Shown: one piece after another, positions 24,200-35,590 of the stretch
How the letters are laid out: every line of letters starts with the position of its first letter
Numbering within the stretch: the first letter of the stretch is position 1
Source of the DNA: Monosporascus cannonballus
Lineage: Eukaryota > Ascomycota > Sordariomycetes > Xylariales
DNA: 64,000 bases
Direction: 5' to 3'
NCBI GenBank assembly: GCA_004154925.1
Contig: QJNS01000054.1
Location: 248,001-312,000, forward strand
The notes under the pieces: model-generated
What the model was told of the DNA's origin: nothing
Databases searched by the model: none
Seen by the model: only the letters and a program-made list of their open reading frames with translations
Made by a program: the position numbers and the translations under genes

Positions 24200-27100
24200 A
24201 CCTTTGATTAATACGGTAAAATGCATATTATTTATTATAAAAAATAAAATTGCTTTATTTACGAAAAATAAAAACGGTATATTTATAACAGGATTATCCG
24301 TATATATTATAAAGGATTCGATTTTCCTAATAAAACAGGAAAAAATAAAAATAATAAATAATAATATTAATATTTTCGATTTATAATTTTTAAAAACGAT
24401 TTTTTTTAATTAGCAATAACAGAAAACTGGCCTAAAGAAAAATAATACCCGTAAGAAAACTTTTTCAGTTATTATAAATAATATAACTATTAAACGGAAA
24501 AGGAATTAATTTAGCATACTATAAAAAAGTATTATTAAAAAGCTATTACGGACCTTTATTTTTAATTAATATTTATTATAAATCCCGATAAATAATAAGC
24601 TTTTAAAAAAATTTAACGATTTATACAAGATCTTTAGTAAAAAGGAAATAAGGCTTAATAAGAAACCATATATTATACTAAGGAATAATTTACTTAATAA
24701 GGAAAAAAAATTTAATAAAATTAAAAATAATTAATATAATTCGAAAGTATAATATGCCGACAAAAACAATAAATATAATAACTTGATATGTTATATAAAA
24801 AAATATAGATAAAATTCGATAAATTCGAAAAGAAATTAAAAGACGAAAGTTACTTATAAAAAAGCTGTAAAATAACGAAACCCAAAGAAATTAAAATAAA
24901 TTCTTAAAAAAAGTTTTAAACGCGACGATAAAAGTTATTAATAATTTTATTACTTTAAATATACGAATCGGAATATATTGGTATACCGTAATGGTAAATT
25001 GCGGAACTTTAGGTGGAAATTATATTATACCGGATATAATTAACGAATTTAAATTATTATAAAGATATAAATTAAAACTTTATATAGCGATAAACGCCGA
25101 AGGTCAAAATTTTACTTACGATAACGGAAAAATTTTATATAAAATTAATTATTTCGAAATCTTTATTTAAGGATAATACCAAATAATAAATTTCGATATC
25201 GTTTTATTTGGGAATTATAATATAATCTTAGGAAAATTATAAATATATTAATACGGAATTTTGATTAATAAAAGGATTAATTAAGTAAAATTCGTTTTAT
25301 TTTGTGTTAATAAGTAAGAAAAAAATTAAGATTTTAATATTTGATCGAAAATAACGACGAATATAGGCATAAAGATACGATAAATACTTTATTATTTAAA
25401 GGGATAAAATATAAAAAAAAATAAGCATTAAAAAAAAATACGACATATTATTGTTATTATTAAAATAAAATTACAATAATTAAATAATTATTTAAAATAA
25501 TAGCTTTAAAAATTAAAAGATTTAATTAATATGTTATTATAATAATATAAATATAAATAACTTTTTAAAAAAAAGCTAAATACGAAATTATTAAAATATA
25601 ATAAATAAAATTATAAAATTATCCTTAAAAAGGGTTTTTTAACAAAGTTTTACCTTATTTATAACCTTAACGGAAATAAATTATACGTTTTCCGGGAATA
25701 CCTGGAAAATCGGTTATAAAAAAATGGATTTAACTTTTAAAGTTACCAGCAAAATACCTTATATTTTTCGTATTTAAAAAAAATAGAAAATTACAATTTA
25801 TAGTTAATTATCGGCAATTAAACAATATTATTATTAAGGACTAAACGTTATTATCCTTAATTACAAAAATAAAAAATCGATTTTATAAAACTAAATAATT
25901 TATAACATTCGATTTTAAAAATAAATATAATTTTATTAAAATTAAAAAAAATACGAATAAAAAATAATATTTAAAATAAAATACGAATTATTTAAATATT
26001 TAATTACGTTAATAAAATTTACAAATATATTAACAACCTTTTAATAAATAATAAATTATATATTATAAAAATATTTTAACATTTTTATTATATATTACCT
26101 TAATAATATTTTTATTTTTTCAAAAACGGAAAAAACATATGTAAAATATATTTATAATATTTTTTAAGTTTTACAAAACGTAAAATTATTAATTAATGCA
26201 AAAAAGAATTAATTTTATAAATAAAAAATGGAATATCTGGGATATATTATTACTTTAAAATATATTAAGATGGATTTAAAGAAAATCGTTATAATTATAA
26301 AATAACAAACGTTAACAATAATTAAGGAAATATAAGTATTTTTTGGATTCGTTAATTATTATAAAAGGTTTATTCGAAATTTTAGCAGAATTATTATATC
26401 CCTAATTAATTTTATTAAGAAAAGAAATTTAAATAAATGCCCGAAACGGAAAAGGCGTTTTAGGAAATTAAAAATACAATTATTAATAAATTAATACTAA
26501 TTATATATAATTTAAGTTGTCCCGTTAAATTAAAAACCGATATTTCGGATTATATGTTAAATGTAATAATCAGATAACAAAATAATTAAGGTAAATTATA
26601 CTTTATCGTATTTTTCTTATATAAATTAAAAAGAATTAAGTTTAATTACGGTATTTTAAATAAGGAATTTATGGTTATTATTATGGTATTTCGCAAATTT
26701 AGATATTTCTTAAAAGGAAATTTATATTAGGTTAAAATTTATACGGATTATTAAAATTTTACCCGATTTATTACGACCAGAAAACTTACCGGACGATAAT
26801 TACGATATATAGAAGAATTGGCGAATTTCGACTTTGTTATTATTTATAAAGAAAATTTAGAAAACGGCAAAGCAAATATTTTAAGTAAGCAATTAAACCT
26901 TAAGGAAAAATTAGTTAAAATTAGTTATATAATTTTTAATATTATTATAAAAGGATATTTACGTTTGCGATAAATTATAATAATTCGGGTAATATTTTTA
27001 AATATATATTAAAAAATTTAGCAATATAATAACGGTTTTCCAAAAAACCAAAAAATAAATAAAATATAAGTTTTAAAAAAATATTAAATAGATTTAATAC

Positions 27101-28490
27101 GAAATATATACGAATATTAGTTATATAGATATTTAGGAATTTATAAAATTGTAAAACAACTTTAACGTTTGTATTTTTTTTAAAATAAAAATAATAATTT
27201 AAAAAATATAACGATAATATAATTTTTGTAATAAGGCTAAGGCGTAATAATATAAACCTTATGAAAAATTATAATTATTATTAGTTTTAAAAAAACCTTA
27301 AGATTTAATTATTATGGATTTTATCATTAAATTTCCTTTATCTGAGGATTTAACGATAGGAATATATTACGATAACGTTTTCGTTATTGTCGATCGGTTC
27401 ACGAAATTTTCCTATTTTTTATTTTATTATAAGGATATTAACGCAAAACAAAAAATATATATTTTTTTTTAAAAATATTTTCAGTATATACGAATTATTA
27501 ATGGAAATTATTTTAAATAAAGGTTTAATATTCGTATCTAAATTTTGGTAAGGCCTTATAATATAAATCGGCCTAAATTATAAATTATTTAATATATTTA
27601 AATTATAAACGGACGGATAAATAAAACGACTAAATTAAATATTAAAAATATATTTACGATATTACGTTAATTACGAATAAAATAATTAGGTTAAGAAATT
27701 ACCTATTATTTAATTAATTTATAATACCAGTTATTACGAAAATATTAAGATAATATTAATTAATACAAATTTTGGCTTTATTTTAAAAATTTATAAGGAA
27801 ACGTATAACGACGGTTTAATTAATATTAAAGTAATTTTTACGTTAAAACAATTATGATAATTATATTAAAAAATAAAAATGAAATTAGAATTCGTACGGA
27901 ATTAAATAAGTAAATATTATAATTAAAAAAGGTTAAAAAAATTAACTTTCGAAAAGGAGGAAATAGTTTATTTCGTTACCAAAAATATTTAAATAAAAAA
28001 ACTTAACAAAAAATTTGATTTCAAATATATCGGTTTATACAAAATTATTAAGAAGATTTCAGAAAATAATTATTAATTGGAATTTCTACCAAAAATTAAA
28101 TTCTATTTAATTTTTTATATTTTTTTATTCGAATTAATAACAAATATAATTAAAATATATATGGTATAAAATAATATAAAAATAAAAAACGAATAAATAT
28201 ATAAAGTAAAAAAAATTTTCAATATGCAAAAATAAAACGGATTTACTTAATACCTAATTAAATAAAAAAAGTATTTAAATTCTAAAAATATTTAAAAACT
28301 TATTAAAAATTTTATTAACGTTTAACGTTTATTAAAAAATTTTTATTAATAACGATAAACGCATTTTAATTAACGGCCGACTAATTAATAACCGGAATAT
28401 CGGGTTAATTAACCGCGGCCTACGTTAACGTAATAATTGCGACGGTAACTTTTAATTATTTTTATTTTTATTCTAAACGCTTAAACTTTT
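24200..28490 (+). pseudogene. pol: E2 pol (PR-RT-RH-IN-chromodomain), degenerate
   Basis: Protease: about 24970-25290, where the active-site region reads MVNCGTLGGNYIIPD, with Asn where the catalytic Asp is expected (GAT to AAT). Reverse transcriptase: about 25740-26200, with YLNN at 26093-26107. RNase H: about 26520-26900, well preserved (NYGILNKEFMVIIM, then RYIEELANFDFVIIYKE). Integrase: about 27250-27900. Chromodomain: about 28200-28330. All catalytic Asp losses are G-to-A. The open frame at 24204-24386 lies between the Gag knuckle and protease and belongs to this polyprotein. Confidence 0.82.
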
Positions 28491-28875
28491 TTATGGCCTC
28501 CGTATCTTTAATTTTTCGATAAAATATTTTTATACCACGGCGACGGAATAACTGCTTTTGTTTTTGTAAACGGTTTAATTTATTAATAGCAATACGTAAT
28601 ATTTTACGAATTTATTCCTTTTTACGTTTTAAACGGTTTTTTTCGTCAAAAAGTTTTTAGTATTCGGCCTTTAAAGAACCAAAAACGTTATAAGGGCCCT
28701 TATAATAAATATATTACGTATATTTTAAAAATTTTCAAGTAATTTTATATTCCGTATTTTCTTTTTCGTATCGAAAATAAAAAGATATTTTAAAATTAAA
28801 ATGTTTAATACGTTTTAAAAAAATTAAAACGTTAATACGTTTACGAAAACGAAACTTTTTAATTCGATTTAATAT
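28315..28875 (-). pseudogene. E2 antisense gene: Cys-cluster plus coiled-coil protein, degenerate
   Basis: The minus strand reads, from about 28875, xLNRIKKFRFRKRINVLIFL, then a cluster with Tyr at every expected Cys (YFRYEKENTEYKIT, then KYTxYIYYKGPYNVF). A charged segment follows (KLFDEKNRLKRKKE), then KIFYRKIKDTEAIKKFKRLE and a C-terminal part with PDIPVIN. It aligns end to end with the E1 antisense protein. The start codon is ATA where E3 has ATG. That all cluster cysteines have become Tyr fits RIP and shows the ancestral Cys pattern. It overlaps the end of pol tail to tail. Confidence 0.68.
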
Positions 28876-28954
28876 AATAAATATGTAAAAAAAAAAAGAA
28901 TATTTACCGAAATTATTAAAGCAAATAATTTGATCTTTAAGGATAAAACTTTTG

Positions 28955-28969
28955 GAAAAAAGGAAATCG
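28955..28969 (+). promoter_or_regulatory. E2 polypurine tract
   Basis: GGAAAAAAGGAAATCG-type purine run abutting the 3' LTR start at 28970, like the E1 tract. Confidence 0.7.
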
Positions 28970-29363
28970 TATTAAGACCTAACGATTTTGGCTTTTTACG
29001 GACGGTCGGAACCATAAAAAAATTAAGTTCCGACCTAAGCCAAGGCGTTACGTAACTGGTTCAAAGGTTTTAAAGCGCCAAACGCTTTAAGCCCTTTAAG
29101 TCGGCAAAAAAGCTTAAAAGGCTTAAGGGACTTAAGGGTTTAAGCCATTTAAGTATCTTAAGCCAAGATAAAAATATATACGCTTGTTATTTCCATAGTT
29201 TAAATAGCTTTAGCTTGCAATGGAATATCGTTATCCAAAACGCCCCTGGTATTACGAGACGTAATACGTTATTATATCCATTATTCAGAATTCCACGATA
29301 CTCCTGCCAACATAAACCCGTCGACTTAGGTTTAATAGTTGGTTAAACCGCCAAGCCGTCATA
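28970..29363 (+). repeat. E2 3' LTR
   Basis: 394 bp. The start TATTAAGACC corresponds to TGTTAGGACC in the 5' copy with two G-to-A changes. It ends GCCGTCATA. In the middle it is less mutated than the 5' LTR. Confidence 0.94.
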
Positions 29364-29368
29364 ACCAT
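29364..29368. repeat. E2 target-site duplication, right (ACCAT)
   Basis: Identical to 22468-22472. Confidence 0.93.
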
Positions 29369-29830
29369 ATATTCCAATTAGTCTTTACGTTAATGTTATA
29401 TATATATGCAAGAACAGTGTAGATTCAAGCGTTATTTTCTAAGCTGAGCCAAATACATTGAAAATCATTAAACGATCATATATATATATATATATAGATA
29501 GATAGATATTTCGTTAAATATTTAAGTAATATTAAGTTCTGATATTTGCATTTTTAAATTTTTATTTTGTATACAGCAGAGTTAATTTATAATTGTGAAT
29601 ATTGTACTATATTAATTTCTTAGATAATATATTTACCAGCTGGACTAGTTAACTAAGTATGAAACCTAGTTATACGTTTTATATTAGCATCTGTATCGTA
29701 GAATCTCAGCAATAATGGCAAATACTCAATTACGCCTGATAATAAGCGATAATTACAGGTGACCTGGGTAACTACAATATTTTACAAGCTGTTTGCTATC
29801 TGAACTATGGGAGAAATAACGAGTCTACAT
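29369..29830. other. AT-rich spacer with AT/GATA microsatellite
   Basis: Contains copy 6 of the dispersed motif (29441-29480), running into an (AT)n/(GATA)n microsatellite at about 29478-29508. No gene seen. Confidence 0.6.
29441..29480 (+). repeat. Dispersed ~45-bp motif, copy 6
   Basis: AAGCTGAGCCAAATACATTG, then AAAATCATTAAACGATCATA. The 3' part is replaced by an AT microsatellite. Confidence 0.5.
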
Positions 29831-30560
29831 ATCCTTTTACTGGCTTAAGGCACTGAAGTGTCTCAATCCTTCTCAAGCCCGCCAGGCCCTCTTGAGCTTG
29901 TCGAGCCCTTTCTCCCGACTCAACCGCCCCAAGCGCCAAGCCCCTATGAGCTTCTCTGAGTCCTTTGAGCCAGCCACTTGATTCTGGGCCACTGGCGGAG
30001 CTGTCTCTTACAGTCTCCGATCGTGTCTGGGCAAGCCAAGCCTGTTAGCTCATAGCATACGGATCCAGGCCTTTCCAGGCCTTTCCATCTGATAGCGACG
30101 CCGACCTTCCCTGGTGCAATGCTTCTCTTATTGTCTGTTGGAACGATCGACTTTTCATGCTCTATCCGAAAGTATCAGACTTCCGCAGTACTTTGCTTCG
30201 ATCTTCTGCTGAAACACTTGATATTCCGCTCTTAGAAGCTCCAGCCTCCCGAAGTGTTGGCTGCGTAAGAGCACCTCTGTCTGGCCCGGCCGCTCCCAGA
30301 TGCTTTGACCTGGCACTCGGAGAAGGTGATCTAGGTTTTATGCACACTGCTTATTCTCCTTTATTGCAATAATCAAAGGAGTACGATAGGTGCACGGCTA
30401 GTCTAGTATCATGTCCACTCGTGGCCTGCCTTCCAAGATATAGAATTCCAGTAATTGCAGTCTATTGGGCCTGTAAGATTTCTGCAACATGCTGTGAGGC
30501 TACCCTACAGGAAGCAATAATACCACCCTGAAAGGTTTAGTATGTGAAAATGTGCAGGGT
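29831..30560. other. GC island 1, unrecognised (gene or LTR relic)
   Basis: About 50% GC with normal CA/TG content, so it has escaped RIP. The first 150 bp repeat CTTAAG/CTCAAG/CTTGAG-like hexamers, recalling the LTR interiors of E1/E2, so it could be an unmutated LTR relic of another family. An 11-bp tandem (CCAGGCCTTTC) lies at about 30066-30090. A 71-codon frame (30157-30372, +) and an overlapping 61-codon minus frame have no signal peptide or known domain, and I do not call them genes. Confidence 0.4.
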
Positions 30561-30780
30561 AGACTTAATCAAGAATGATGGAAATCTCAAAAGTGTATCG
30601 TAAGTGTATACGCTATATAAAAGCTAAGAACTTTGTACAACATCCTAGAAAATGTTAAAGCTATATATATACGTGAATATTCTTATAATTAAACACACTA
30701 CCTACCTATTAATCCTAAATTTCCATTTTTAATGAAGCAGAAAATAACAAAAACGTATAAAAAAAGGCTTACGAAAAGTC

Positions 30781-30817
30781 AGAGGTTCAACCCCGAATAG
30801 GGGTTGGGCCCACCTCT
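30781..30817. other. Perfect nested hairpin
   Basis: AGAGGT...ACCTCT outer arms and AACCCC...GGGGTT inner arms around a 4-5-base loop. No T-run follows, so a terminator is not indicated; it might be a structured RNA element or a palindromic repeat remnant. Confidence 0.45.
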
Positions 30818-30900
30818 ATCGAAGAATAACTCCGGATTACTAGTGTACCCGAGTTCCCAGAATTCCCCCCACTAACCTCCTGTTTTGAATGCCAGCCTAT

Positions 30901-31131
30901 CTATCCATTGACTGCGAGCTGGAGAATGTATATCAACGTCCAATGTCTTCTGTATGGTGCCCGTGACGTGTATGACATTGCCATTATCGTTCCTGGTCGC
31001 TTGGCCATCTTCCTTACATAGAGATCAATCACATCAATTAGGCGACCTTTGTCAATGGTATCGGAATTGATATTTCTTCCCCTTTTAAGCAGGACTCCAA
31101 TCTTGACTTTTGGAAAAGACTTGGTATTGGT
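30901..31131 (-). pseudogene. Open minus-strand coding segment, unrecognised
   Basis: 76 codons without start, between a TGA (31132-31134) and a TAG (30901-30903). The composition is protein-like: PKVKIGVLLKRGRNINSDT, then a predicted helix GRLIDVIDLYVRKMAKRPG, then RRHWTLIYILQ. It could be an exon of the gene relic in this island. Confidence 0.35.
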
Positions 31132-31409
31132 TCAAATCCGATACCAGGCTTGAGAACATGGTGTTGCCATTGTGTTGAGTTTCATAGGAGTCCTTCGAAG
31201 GGGGGTTCCCACACAGTAACGGATTTGGAAAAAGCTGGTAATCTATCATTGTTCTTGGGCTTGAGATCGAGAATAATAGAGATTCTTTTCTGGGGGGCGG
31301 AGCCATAGGTACAGTTAAAAGCCAAGAACTCCCCTTCTCATTGGACGCATACCCGAGTCACTCTCTCTTGCTCAAGATGAATACCAGTATTTGTCACACA
31401 ACCCCATAA

Positions 31410-31622
31410 AGAGAGTTCCCTTCGCTCGATGACTTCGAGCTCCCGTATGACAATGTCATAGGGATGTGGCTGGCTTGGATGTTCTCCTTCAGCAGCGACG
31501 TGCAGAGGCTGATACAGGCTCAGCAGGGTGGAAGGATCTTAGTTCTCCCTGTCGATCCTATTATTGGTGGTAAGTTCTTTAGTCCGGCCAAAATACCCAT
31601 CACCTCAAGATACGAGCGGTAA
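31410..31622 (+). pseudogene. Open plus-strand segment, unrecognised
   Basis: 70 codons ending in TAA at 31620-31622, with a hydrophobic segment (VIGMWLAWMFSFSSDV) and RILVLPVDPIIGG. It competes with minus-strand frames over the same bases; only one strand is likely real. Confidence 0.25.
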
Positions 31623-32009
31623 GTATAAAAGCTTTTTATTATTGGATGCGGTGTATAGGAGGACTGAGTCGACGGCCCGCCGGTATTGAAGCTCTGGAGA
31701 GTTTCGCCAATAGTACTTAGACCAGCGCTTGGTAGGACTGACAGGAAGGTCAATCTTGATGCTCTTTCCGACGGAGATGGGGGGTGTCGCCATGGGCCTG
31801 CGTTTGCTCCACCTTCTGTGAATGCGGCCGATCCAAGGAACGGGAAACACGTCACCTAAATTTGAAACCTCGCTCGCGACCATGCAAGTTGCCTCACTAG
31901 AATCAGGCCCTATTCTGGCGGTTGTGGCTGCGCCGTAGACACGGCTATAATTAAGGCAATTAAAAACTTGCAACTTTAAATATAAGTTAGACCCCGCTTC
32001 ACGCACCAC
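31605..32009 (-). pseudogene. 134-codon minus-strand frame, unrecognised
   Basis: The longest open frame of island 2. It begins inside the left inverted repeat of the neighbouring element (so the first about 10 residues are not original) and is basic in the middle (RRWSKRRPMATPP). A second minus frame (31520-31855) overlaps. No known domain. Confidence 0.3.
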
Positions 32010-32815
32010 GATTTCCCATGCAAAATCCTTAGACCCACCTTTTTATAAGTAATTAACAAAAATAGATACAATTATATAATAGGTCATATATTTAAATATT
32101 ATAAATAAAAGCCTTATAATTAATTTTTTAAAGAAAAATGGTAACCTTTTTATTTTCAAATAAAGCTATAAATTTTCCATAACAATATTACATATAAATC
32201 TTTAGCAAAACTGTTAAGGTAAGTAATTAATTAAAATATGAAAAATATTTTAATTTAACTGCTAAATATGTTTACTTAAGCCTTATCCTTATCTAATATC
32301 ATTTATATTATACAGATAAACTTTTTTTGAAATTTTAAAAGTAAAATCATATAGAGTATTACATGATTAACTTCAAAATATATAAATTTTTGTATATGTA
32401 AACTTTGAATATAAACCTAGCTTTCAATACAAATTATTATAATTCATATATTATAAATTATGTAAATATTTTATAACTTATTTAATTTATAAATTTATTT
32501 GTAATTATAATTATAAACATTAATGAATTATTTAATTTTTTAAATTTGTCTCTCTTAACATATTTACTAATAATTTCTATGTAATATTATTAGTACATTT
32601 GTACCTTATTTAAACTGTTAAGTTAACTATAATAACGTTATTATTTTCGCTTTAAAAATTTATTATAATCTTTTTACTCATACTGCTTAATTTTATAGCT
32701 CATTGCGTAATTATATCTATTTTTGTTAATTAGTTATAAAAATGTGGATTTGTGGATTTTGTATGAGAAATCATGGAGCGTGAAGGGGGTAGTGCGTGAA
32801 AAGGGGGCCAACTTA
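31983..32815. mobile_element. Non-autonomous DNA element with long terminal inverted repeats
   Basis: The left arm 31983-32028 (from TAAGTTAGACCCCGCTTCAC to CATGCAAAATCC) is the inverse of the right arm 32754-32815 (from GGATTTTGTATG to GGGGGCCAACTTA). Arms are about 46 and 62 bp; the right carries an extra about 12 bp with a second GCGTGAAG-like unit. The 725-bp interior is AT-rich and shows no coding capacity, so it would depend on a transposase elsewhere. Target duplication not resolved. Confidence 0.7.
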
Positions 32816-33317
32816 CCGCCAAACAAACACATAAAAAAATAAAAATACCTAAACCGCCTAAACAAGGCCTAATTGCAAGTTAGAATGTTTTGGCTTCGGT
32901 TTGAGGAATTTTATAGAAGTTTTTCAAAATTATTTTTTAAAAGTTTTCGAAAAACAATAATAATCGATTATAAAATAATATAAAATACGATTACAAATAA
33001 TTTTAAAACATTCTTCAGATAAATGTAAAGCTTTTTTATAAGGGGCCGATTTAATGGAAATGTTAAGAAACTATATAAAAATTTTGGTTCTAGGTTAGCT
33101 TTCGTTTATATCGAGTTTATTGCTGAAATAAGTTAATTATTCTGTATAGATATTATTATATGTTTTTGGTATATAACTTCATATTAAAAAATCCGTTTAA
33201 TTTTGTTTTATTTTAACAAGGTTTAGCCGTAATCTTATCCTTATATATACCGTTTCAATTTAATTAACTTTAACCTCTTTATCGTTATATTATAATCACG
33301 GTAATTCGTACAGCTAA
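32816..33317. other. AT-rich spacer, no gene seen
   Basis: Begins with CCGCCAAACAAACAC, then AT-rich; nothing recognisable. Confidence 0.5.
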
Positions 33318-33322
33318 AGAAA
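33318..33322. repeat. E3 target-site duplication, left (AGAAA)
   Basis: AGAAA precedes TGTTACG; the same 5 bp follow the 3' LTR at 40519-40523. Confidence 0.92.
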
Positions 33323-33745
33323 TGTTACGAATCCCCGAGCAGACCCGTTCTGGAGGCCTCAGAGCTGCAGAAATGGAAAAGCTCCGCATTTTAAGTTACG
33401 TGACTTAAAGTGATTTAATTAATTTATTAAATTATATAAATCACTATGATCTAAGTAATTTAACAGATCTAAGAGATTAATATTATATCAAAAAAATAAA
33501 AAGAGGTATAAGACTTTAAGTCTCCTATATAAATAATTACTTACTTAATTTTCGTTCCTTAATTATTAATTTAAGCTTTTAATTTAAAGGTAATTATCCC
33601 GTTTTTTCGTTAAAGAAAAAGTTTTTAAAATCTTTTTAACAAATAAACCATTAAATTATTTTTCGCTTTATTGTTACTTATAAATCAAAACCTTATTTCG
33701 GATATTATTTATATTTCCAGGTAAATATACAATATGTTGGTTACA
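33323..33745 (+). repeat. E3 5' LTR
   Basis: 423 bp; starts TGTTACGAATCCCCGAGCAG and ends GGTTACA. The first 100 bp keep a high GC content. Confidence 0.93.
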
Positions 33746-34029
33746 TTTTAATAACTTCTTAATTAATAGCCGACGAATAATTTATCGCTTAATTGAGACA
33801 TAAACCTGTTGAAATTAAATATAAACGATAATATAAAAGGACGTTTAAAAAATAAATAATATATACGATCTCCGTTATTAGCTAGTAAACTATTATTCAT
33901 AAGATTTAGCGATTTACACCGTATTAAAAAAGTTTTTTAACTGATTAATAATATGGTATCCCTTATTACTCCATTCTAGGAAGAATCTTTTTTATAATCC
34001 TAACAATAACTTACCCCGATTTCTAAGAA

Positions 34030-35150
34030 TATTATTAAAGTCCAGAAAAAGGAGCTAAAGCAGAAAAAGGTTAAGAAAAAGGCTGAAGAAAAATATAGGG
34101 CGAGGTTTTAAGAAAAAAAGAAAAAGGAATCTATTATTTATAAAACATTATACATCTTAATGACAAAAGTTAAGGCCTTGAAAAAAATATTAAGTTCGTT
34201 TAATAACAAAAAGCTTTAATCTTATAATTATTTGATGCGAATTAAATACGCAAAGAAATTATTCCACCCTCTAGCTACTATGGAATGCTAAACGTTAAAA
34301 GTTATAAGCTAACTTTTTCCAAATTTTACGATAAATTAATGGACCCGGAAGGATTTTTGATTTAGGCCAGATTTTATCTTAAGTTTTATAAAAGTTCTTT
34401 AATTAAGGATTATTAAAAAAATAATAGCCATCTTTTAATTGCTTATCGGAAAACTTTTTTTATGGTTCGAACTTATTATGAAAAATTATTTGTAAAATTA
34501 CTCCGAAGAATTTTCGAACATATCTAATTACATTTTCAATAAATACAAATATTTCGAAAAAAGATATACGAACCTTATTCGGAAGTCCAGATCAAGAATA
34601 ATATGCAGTTAAATAATTTTATTTTTTTCGCCAAGCCAAGTTAATATCCGAATATACGATTAAATTTAATCGTTTGGTAACTATTTTAAATTCACCCGAA
34701 AATATATAATTTTTTTTAATGTAACGCCTTAAAGCTTCAGGTAAAGGACGAATTATATATAAAACTCAAAATGAGATCTTTTGTAAAATATATAAATAAG
34801 GTTATTATTATTAACAAAGGTATTTTTAATCGGTAACTTAAGAAGAAAAGGCCGGTAAACGAAGCGATAACTAAAACTTTAGCAGTCGAACTAAGAAATA
34901 TAAAGGCAAGCCTTAAAAGAAAACGAATTTTGTTTCGAAAAAGCCCAAGAAAAACAAGTTTAAAGTAAAATGTTTTAATTGTAATAAAAAAGGGCATTCT
35001 AAAAACGAATATCGTTTTCCCGCTAAAAGGAACTTTAAGAAAAAAGGATTTTTTAACCTTAGAAGAAAATTAAGGCGGTTAAATAGGAAACCGATAATAA
35101 GCCAAAAAAGGAAAAGAAAGAAATTAATTCGATTTTTTTCCAGTTAAAAT
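34030..35150 (+). pseudogene. gag: E3 gag, degenerate
   Basis: It starts with a strongly charged coiled segment (34070-34140), then a capsid region with YLITFSINTNISKK near 34520, LISEYTIKFNRLVTIL near 34635, and a knuckle at 34971-35012: CFNC, then GHSKNEY. Two Cys and the His are intact and only the last Cys is Tyr. The tail is very basic. A 86-codon minus-strand frame over 34737-34997 is a shadow. Confidence 0.8.
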
Positions 35151-35195
35151 TTATTATCGCCATAATTACTTAAATTTAAAATAACAACCCAAAGT

Positions 35196-35590
35196 ACGAA
35201 AATTATACCATTTGCCAAGATTTTAAGATCAAAGTTTGCAAGTATTATCCAGAATAGACGGCTTCCAGAATAGCTATAAAGCTAGGATGCTAATGTTATT
35301 TCAATTCCCAGAAATGTGAGATACATATAAAGGACGGTTAATTTCGACCAGATATTAGCAACTATGGACAGTTGTTCCCGGAGTTTTGCGAACTCCTAGA
35401 ATATATCATTTACCCAAAAGAGTTGGCCATGAACCCCCATAACTTGTTACATTTTATTGCTTGTTATTAGGATGGTTATTTCGTTTATTTTAAAGCTAAG
35501 AAAAATAATATCTTTTGATTTGGATAAGACGAAGAAATACTTATTAAATCTGATAACGAATGACGATATACAGAAACCCCCCGATAACTA
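35196..35590 (+). pseudogene. E3 extra segment between Gag knuckle and protease
   Basis: One frame from about 35196 is protein-like for 130 codons apart from stops that fit mutated Trp/Gln codons. It is rich in Cys and aromatic residues: ICQDFKIKVCKYYPE, then KLGCxCYFNSQKCEIHIKDG, NYGQLFPEFCELLEYIIYP, HFIACYxDGYFVYFKAK. At least seven Cys with paired spacing suggest a metal-binding or disulphide fold. It is not a standard Gag-Pol domain known to me. It may be a captured host sequence or an element-specific linker. Confidence 0.55.

Larger units (their letters stand above)
22473..29363 (+). mobile_element. E2: RIP-degraded Ty3/gypsy chromovirus, full length
   Basis: A 6.9-kb element with two 394-bp LTRs and an exact 5-bp target duplication, so the ends are certain. 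Same gene order as E1: gag, pol with C-terminal chromodomain, antisense gene, polypurine tract. LTR and coding sequence differ from E1 beyond RIP, so it is a sister family. RT catalytic box reads YLNN (26093-26107). More heavily mutated than E1. Confidence 0.95.
30830..31982. other. GC island 2, probable broken gene(s), unrecognised
   Basis: About 50% GC with ordinary dinucleotide use. Both strands have protein-like stretches: minus 30901-31131 (76 codons) and minus 31605-32009 (134 codons, starting just inside the neighbouring inverted repeat); plus 31410-31622. No frame joins into a full gene with convincing splice sites, and I recognise no domain. The best reading is a decayed minus-strand gene, truncated at its upstream end by the TIR element. 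GTAAGT occurs on the plus strand at 31570 and 31619, so a plus-strand gene is not excluded. Confidence 0.4.

Noticed and set aside
30901..31131. Resemblance of PKVKI... to a strand of aromatic prenyltransferases
   Set aside because: Only a few residues match and neighbouring frames do not continue the fold; too weak to call.
34737..34997. 86-codon minus-strand frame
   Set aside because: It is the complement of the E3 Gag nucleocapsid region, which has a real CCHC knuckle on the plus strand.
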